DNA of 8,028 nucleotides from an uncultured Coleofasciculus sp. (GTDB taxonomy: Bacteria; Cyanobacteriota; Cyanobacteriia; Cyanobacteriales; Coleofasciculaceae), in assembly GCA_902805485.1 (NCBI GenBank), contig CADCTM010000790.1:1-8028 (forward strand), read 5' to 3'. Position numbers and translations under genes: made by a program. The notes below the pieces were generated by a model, which was not told where the DNA came from, made no database searches, and saw nothing but the letters and a program-made list of their open reading frames with translations. Positions 4,778 to 8,028 of this stretch are shown here, in pieces (position 1 is the first letter of the stretch; every line of letters begins with the position of its first letter).

Positions 4778-6307
4778 CTAGACAGTCTCTTTCCGTCGGG
4801 TGGACTTGTCGCCCAACTTCTGGAATAAACCCCATTCCACTTGCTCTTCCAAGTCAGCTTCAACACCAGCAAACACATCCCGGAACAGAGTCCGAGAACC
4901 ATGCCAGATATGACCGAAGAAGAACAGAAGCGCAAACACGGCGTGACCGAATGTAAACCAACCTCTGGGACTGGTACGGAATACACCGTCTGAGTTCAGG
5001 GTGGCACGGTCAAACTCAAAGGTTTCACCCAATTGAGCCTTACGGGCAAATTTCTTCACATCAGCGGGATCATCAAAGGTTTGACCATCCAACGCACCAC
5101 CGTAGAAGCTAGCCGTGATTCCGGTTTGCTCGAAGCTATATTTAGATTCTGCCCGACGGAACGGAATATCCGCACGAACAACACCATTAGCATCGGTCAA
5201 AATTACCGGGAAAGTTTCAAAGAAGTTAGGAAGACGACGAACTGTTAATTCGCGACCTGCTCCATCCTTAAACACGGGATGACCTAACCAAGATTGAGCA
5301 ATACCATCGCCCTTGTTCATCTGTCCGGTACGGAACAAACCACCTTTCGCCGGTGAGTTGCCCACATAGTCGTAGAACGCTAGCTTTTCAGGAATTGCTG
5401 AGTAAGCTTCTGACAAGCTTGCTCCTGATGCTACGCTAGCTTGAGCGCGGCGGTCAATTTCCTGTTGGAAGTAACCACTGTCCCACTGATAACGAGTTGG
5501 ACCAAACAATTCAATTGGAGTTGAGGCACTGCCGTACCACATCGTACCCGCAACAATAAAGGCGGCAAAAAATACAGCCGCAATACTGCTAGACAGTACG
5601 GTTTCAATATTTCCCATCCGTAGGGCTTTGAACAACCGCTCCGGTGGTCGGACAGTTAGGTGGAATAAACCAGCAATAATGCCAACAATTCCTGCTGCAA
5701 TATGGTGGGCTACGATACCACCAGCGTTGAAGGGGTTAAAGCCTTCAGGTCCCCAGGACGGCGCTACAGGTTGAACGCTGCCAGTAATCCCGTAGGGGTC
5801 TGTCACCCACATTCCAGGGCCGAATAGCCCAGTTAGGTGAAATGCGCCAAAGCCAAAGCAAAGCAAACCGGATAAGAACAGGTGAATACCAAACATTTTT
5901 GGCAAATCAAGGGCTGGTTCTCCCGTACGGGGGTCTCTAAACAGTTCCAAGTCCCAGTAAACCCAGTGCCAGCAGGCAGCTAGGAATAAAAGACCAGACA
6001 GAACGATGTGAGCCGCTGCAACGCCTTCAAATGACCAGAAGCCGGGATCAACTGAGCTTGCGCCAGTCACGCTCCAACCGCCCCAAGACTCGGTTACGCC
6101 CAAACGTGCCATAAAGGGCAAGACAAACATACCCTGGCGCCACATTGGGTTCAAAATCGGGTCGCTAGGGTCAAAAATTGCCAGTTCATACAAGGCCATT
6201 GAACCGGCCCAGCCTGCCACGAGGGCAGTATGCATTAGGTGTACAGCAATCAGCCGACCTGGGTCGTTTAGGACGACTGTGTGTACTCGATACCAAGGTA
6301 GTCCCAT
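4778..6307 (-). CDS. psbB: Photosystem II chlorophyll-binding protein CP47
   Basis: The 509-residue protein begins MGLPWYRVHTVVLNDPGRLI and is full length for CP47, the core antenna that binds chlorophyll a and beta-carotene and passes excitation to the D1/D2 reaction centre in the thylakoid membrane. Six membrane helices are visible, with the large lumenal loop between helices V and VI (about 258-450). The histidines known as chlorophyll ligands are all present: H9, H23, H26, H100, H114, H142, H157, H201, H202, H216, H455, H466 and H469. The stromal C-terminus ends LGDKSTRRKETV. The start has a strong GAGGAGGAG (6324-6316) 8 bases upstream of ATG, fitting a highly expressed gene. It is followed by psbT on the same strand. 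No truncation or odd residue was noticed. Confidence 0.99.
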   Translation of the reverse strand: MGLPWYRVHTVVLNDPGRLIAVHLMHTALVAGWAGSMALYELAIFDPSDPILNPMWRQGMFVLPFMARLGVTESWGGWSVTGASSVDPGFWSFEGVAAAHIVLSGLLFLAACWHWVYWDLELFRDPRTGEPALDLPKMFGIHLFLSGLLCFGFGAFHLTGLFGPGMWVTDPYGITGSVQPVAPSWGPEGFNPFNAGGIVAHHIAAGIVGIIAGLFHLTVRPPERLFKALRMGNIETVLSSSIAAVFFAAFIVAGTMWYGSASTPIELFGPTRYQWDSGYFQQEIDRRAQASVASGASLSEAYSAIPEKLAFYDYVGNSPAKGGLFRTGQMNKGDGIAQSWLGHPVFKDGAGRELTVRRLPNFFETFPVILTDANGVVRADIPFRRAESKYSFEQTGITASFYGGALDGQTFDDPADVKKFARKAQLGETFEFDRATLNSDGVFRTSPRGWFTFGHAVFALLFFFGHIWHGSRTLFRDVFAGVEADLEEQVEWGLFQKLGDKSTRRKETV

Positions 6308-6552
6308 TGACTACGCTCCTCCTCAAATAGAGTTTTCTTTTCTTAAAGATGTTAGGTTCTGCCGTTAACTGCCTAGATTTGACCAACAAACCTTAGACAA
6401 GCCAACGTATATTTTTGGACGAAGAGTCCTGCGAAACTCAATGATGTTTAAAGAAGTGTAACTATTGTTAGAGGTGATTGCAAGCAAATTTACACTTCTG
6501 CTCACACTCCCGGCATAGTTACACGACCTTATATGAGAATAACTACTTAATA
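6308..6552 (-). promoter_or_regulatory. psbB upstream region with nested inverted repeats and a candidate -10
   Basis: This 245-base gap should carry the psbB promoter. On the minus strand TATAAG at 6533-6528 is a possible -10 without a clear -35; from there the leader would be about 215 bases. Two perfect 10-bp inverted repeats lie inside: AGAAGTGTAA (6452-6461) with TTACACTTCT (6490-6499), and GTGTAACTAT (6456-6465) with ATAGTTACAC (6515-6524). They share bases 6456-6461, so only one can pair at a time. They could be binding sites for a light- or redox-responsive regulator, or alternative RNA stems. No function is proven. Confidence 0.4.
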
Positions 6553-6870
6553 TTACATAGATACAGGATTGATTAAAGTCTGTGCCGTTGCCAAACGCTC
6601 AATTGCTTGTTCGGCATCAATTAGACGTTTGAGGACAACTTGACCAATCGTCTTAGCTGCCTCTGAGTCATTGTCCGGCATCGGCTTGACTTCTACCATG
6701 AGAACGGCATCTTCAACCCGATAAAGCCATAATTTTTCCCCTTGCTCTAAGATACAAAGGTTCATCTTTTGAATTTGGGGTTCGCGTCGCCAAGAGTGGA
6801 CGTTCCAAAGACCGCCGAACTCCCAAACACGACCGACCATCCAGCCATCTGATAGGAAGAAGTATTTCAC
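6553..6870 (-). CDS. Small conserved-looking cyanobacterial protein of unknown function
   Basis: A 105-residue frame starting at GTG 6870. The N-terminus reads KYFFLSDGWMVGRVWEFGGL and is rich in aromatic residues (six Trp in total). The middle alternates as beta-strand-like segments (KMNLCILEQGEKLWLYRVED, AVLMVEVKPM), and residues 68-97 look like a single amphipathic helix. There is no signal peptide, membrane segment, cysteine pair or catalytic motif I recognise; it is probably a small soluble beta/alpha domain. The closest in-frame stop upstream is at 6909-6907 and no ATG lies between, so GTG is the first start; the Shine-Dalgarno is weak (CGAG). It lies between the CADD-like gene and psbB on the same strand with gaps of about 240 bases on either side, so it is probably separately transcribed. 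The sequence looks familiar from other cyanobacteria, but I cannot name a family. Confidence 0.7.
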   Translation of the reverse strand: MKYFFLSDGWMVGRVWEFGGLWNVHSWRREPQIQKMNLCILEQGEKLWLYRVEDAVLMVEVKPMPDNDSEAAKTIGQVVLKRLIDAEQAIERLATAQTLINPVSM

Positions 6871-7107
6871 AGACTTCGCTCGACATTTTGTTGGGAACCT
6901 AGGGAGTTAGTCAGAAGCAAGAAGTCGCTGGTGACGTTGTTGCCGTTGAGGTAGATGAGAGCCGCTTACTTCGTGCCTTAACTTCCTTAAACTGTGCCCA
7001 TCATAACCTCAGATTTTGAGGAATTTGGCAGGAAAGCTCTCTAAGGACACTCACATTAAGCAACGCTTTTCACTCCCTATTTTCCCTAATAGACAGAAAA
7101 CTGAAGT

Positions 7108-7806
7108 TTAGTTCAACACCGCCACTGGCTCAGATTGGATATCCTGGCAGTAGGTTTCATAAATTCCGTCGAGGAATTGCCACAATGCCTTCGCTACAGT
7201 TTGAGCCGATGCGGTCACTTCTGCCGCTTTGTCTTCTGTATTGGCATAGCTTTCGATTAATGCCATCGTTGATTGGGCGTGATAAACATCAGCGATTTGA
7301 TGAACTGTAAAGAATTCATAATCTTTGGGTTCATCCATGCCATAAAATTGCTTCAGACCATCGATTTTGACGGTGGCAATTTCCGGAATTTGTGACTCGT
7401 AAGTATATAAAGCGGCTAGACCTGCATAGAAGGGAGACTGGAGACAAACATTGCGAAACGTAGAAATTAATTCTGCTGTTGATGGCAAGATTTCTCCGGT
7501 TTCCAGTTCAGCTTCCTTCGCCCCTAAAGCAACTGCAAAATTTTGCCATAGTGCGGGATGGTTTTTCTCTCCTTGTTCCTCACTGATGAGATTTTCTAGA
7601 ATTTCTTGCCGTACTGATAAATGCGGTGTGTTGTAATGAACTGCACTGATATAGGTAGGAAATGCTAAAACATGATGAAAATACTGTTCAGCGTAATGTT
7701 TCAAATGATTACGAGTTAGTTTCCCTTCAGTCCAAGCGATGTAAAAAGGGTGCTTTAGCAGATGATGATCAGAGATAGCGGCATCTAATTTTTGGTGAAG
7801 ATTCAT
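7108..7806 (-). CDS. CADD/PqqC-like di-metal oxygenase, putative folate (pABA) synthesis protein
   Basis: This 232-residue all-helical protein belongs to the heme-oxygenase-fold TenA/PqqC group, closest to the CADD family (Chlamydia protein associating with death domains). Candidate metal ligands are E76 (in SEEQGEKNH), H83, E137 (in YTYESQ), H169, D173 and H176 (VHQIADVYH). As I recall the chlamydial protein, its ligands are E81, H88, E142, H174, D178 and H181: identical spacing with an offset of five. The same offset places Y22 and K147 at its sacrificed Tyr27 and essential Lys152. CADD makes para-aminobenzoate from its own tyrosine using an Fe/Mn cofactor and O2. A similar role in folate synthesis is inferred here; a PqqC-like or other oxygenase activity is the alternative. 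The ATG at 7806 has AGGAGA about 9 bases upstream and a good promoter. No partner gene is adjacent. Confidence 0.85.
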   Translation of the reverse strand: MNLHQKLDAAISDHHLLKHPFYIAWTEGKLTRNHLKHYAEQYFHHVLAFPTYISAVHYNTPHLSVRQEILENLISEEQGEKNHPALWQNFAVALGAKEAELETGEILPSTAELISTFRNVCLQSPFYAGLAALYTYESQIPEIATVKIDGLKQFYGMDEPKDYEFFTVHQIADVYHAQSTMALIESYANTEDKAAEVTASAQTVAKALWQFLDGIYETYCQDIQSEPVAVLN

Positions 7807-7862
7807 CCTGAGTTCTCCTGATTCTTTTGACTATTTTTCCGATTAAAAGGAAAATTTACACT

Positions 7863-7891
7863 ATTAGAGCCTAGAACGTGCCTATTGTCTA
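7863..7891 (-). promoter_or_regulatory. Sigma70-type promoter of the CADD-like gene
   Basis: On the minus strand TAGACA (7891-7886, 5 of 6 to TTGACA) and TCTAAT (7868-7863, 5 of 6 to TATAAT) are separated by exactly 17 bases. Predicted transcription start is near 7856, giving a leader of about 50 bases with a clean AGGAGA Shine-Dalgarno. A small hairpin (TTTTCC 7835-7840 with GGAAAA 7849-7854) lies at the start of that leader. Confidence 0.55.
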
Positions 7892-8028
7892 GAGGGGATT
7901 TGGACAGGTAGAGCTTTCTCAAGTATTTCTCTGAACAATATTCACTGGTATGCTGTGAAATAATCACGGAGGCTGGGCGCTCAGACTGCCTACAATAAAG
8001 TTAAATAAATCTGTGTACGTAGAGATGC

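Noticed and set aside
7986..8028. Plus-strand TACAAT at 7991-7996 as a promoter for a divergent gene beyond the window
   Set aside because: No -35 element at the right distance and no gene visible before the window ends.

Overview
The window comes from a filamentous cyanobacterium. It carries the photosystem II genes psbB (CP47) and psbT followed by nrdR and rps1, a gene order that recurs in cyanobacteria. It also carries five copies of the HIP1 octamer GCGATCGC (about 0.1 expected by chance), a cyanobacterial-type three-domain ribosomal protein S1, and the start of an hpsA-like gene, a family tied to hormogonium polysaccharide and gliding in filamentous strains. I cannot name the genus.

Every gene I can support lies on the minus strand, so transcription runs from high to low coordinates. 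In that order: a CADD/PqqC-like di-metal oxygenase (7806-7108) behind a good sigma70-type promoter; a small conserved-looking protein of unknown function with a GTG start (6870-6553); psbB (6307-4778) with a strong Shine-Dalgarno site and an unusual set of nested inverted repeats upstream; psbT (4654-4559, 31 residues); nrdR (4308-3772); rps1 (3529-2447); a HAD-family phosphatase with a TTG start (2349-1600); rpmB (L28, 1500-1264); a 421-base intergenic stretch with two dispersed-repeat-like elements; and the 5' part of hpsA (842-1, running off the window).

RNA-level punctuation is readable in several places. A long hairpin with T-runs separates psbB from psbT and may tune the psbB:psbT ratio. 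A branched stem with a TTTTT tail follows psbT. A classical GC hairpin plus T-tract ends rps1 only about 25 bases before the HAD start codon.

The window is mostly core genome: photosystem II core antenna and assembly, ribosomal proteins, and control of ribonucleotide reductase. The most interesting gene is the CADD-like one. With a constant offset of five residues it preserves the six metal ligands, the tyrosine and the lysine that I recall as functionally essential in chlamydial CADD, a self-sacrificing para-aminobenzoate synthase. I see no mobile element, CRISPR array, tRNA or rRNA.
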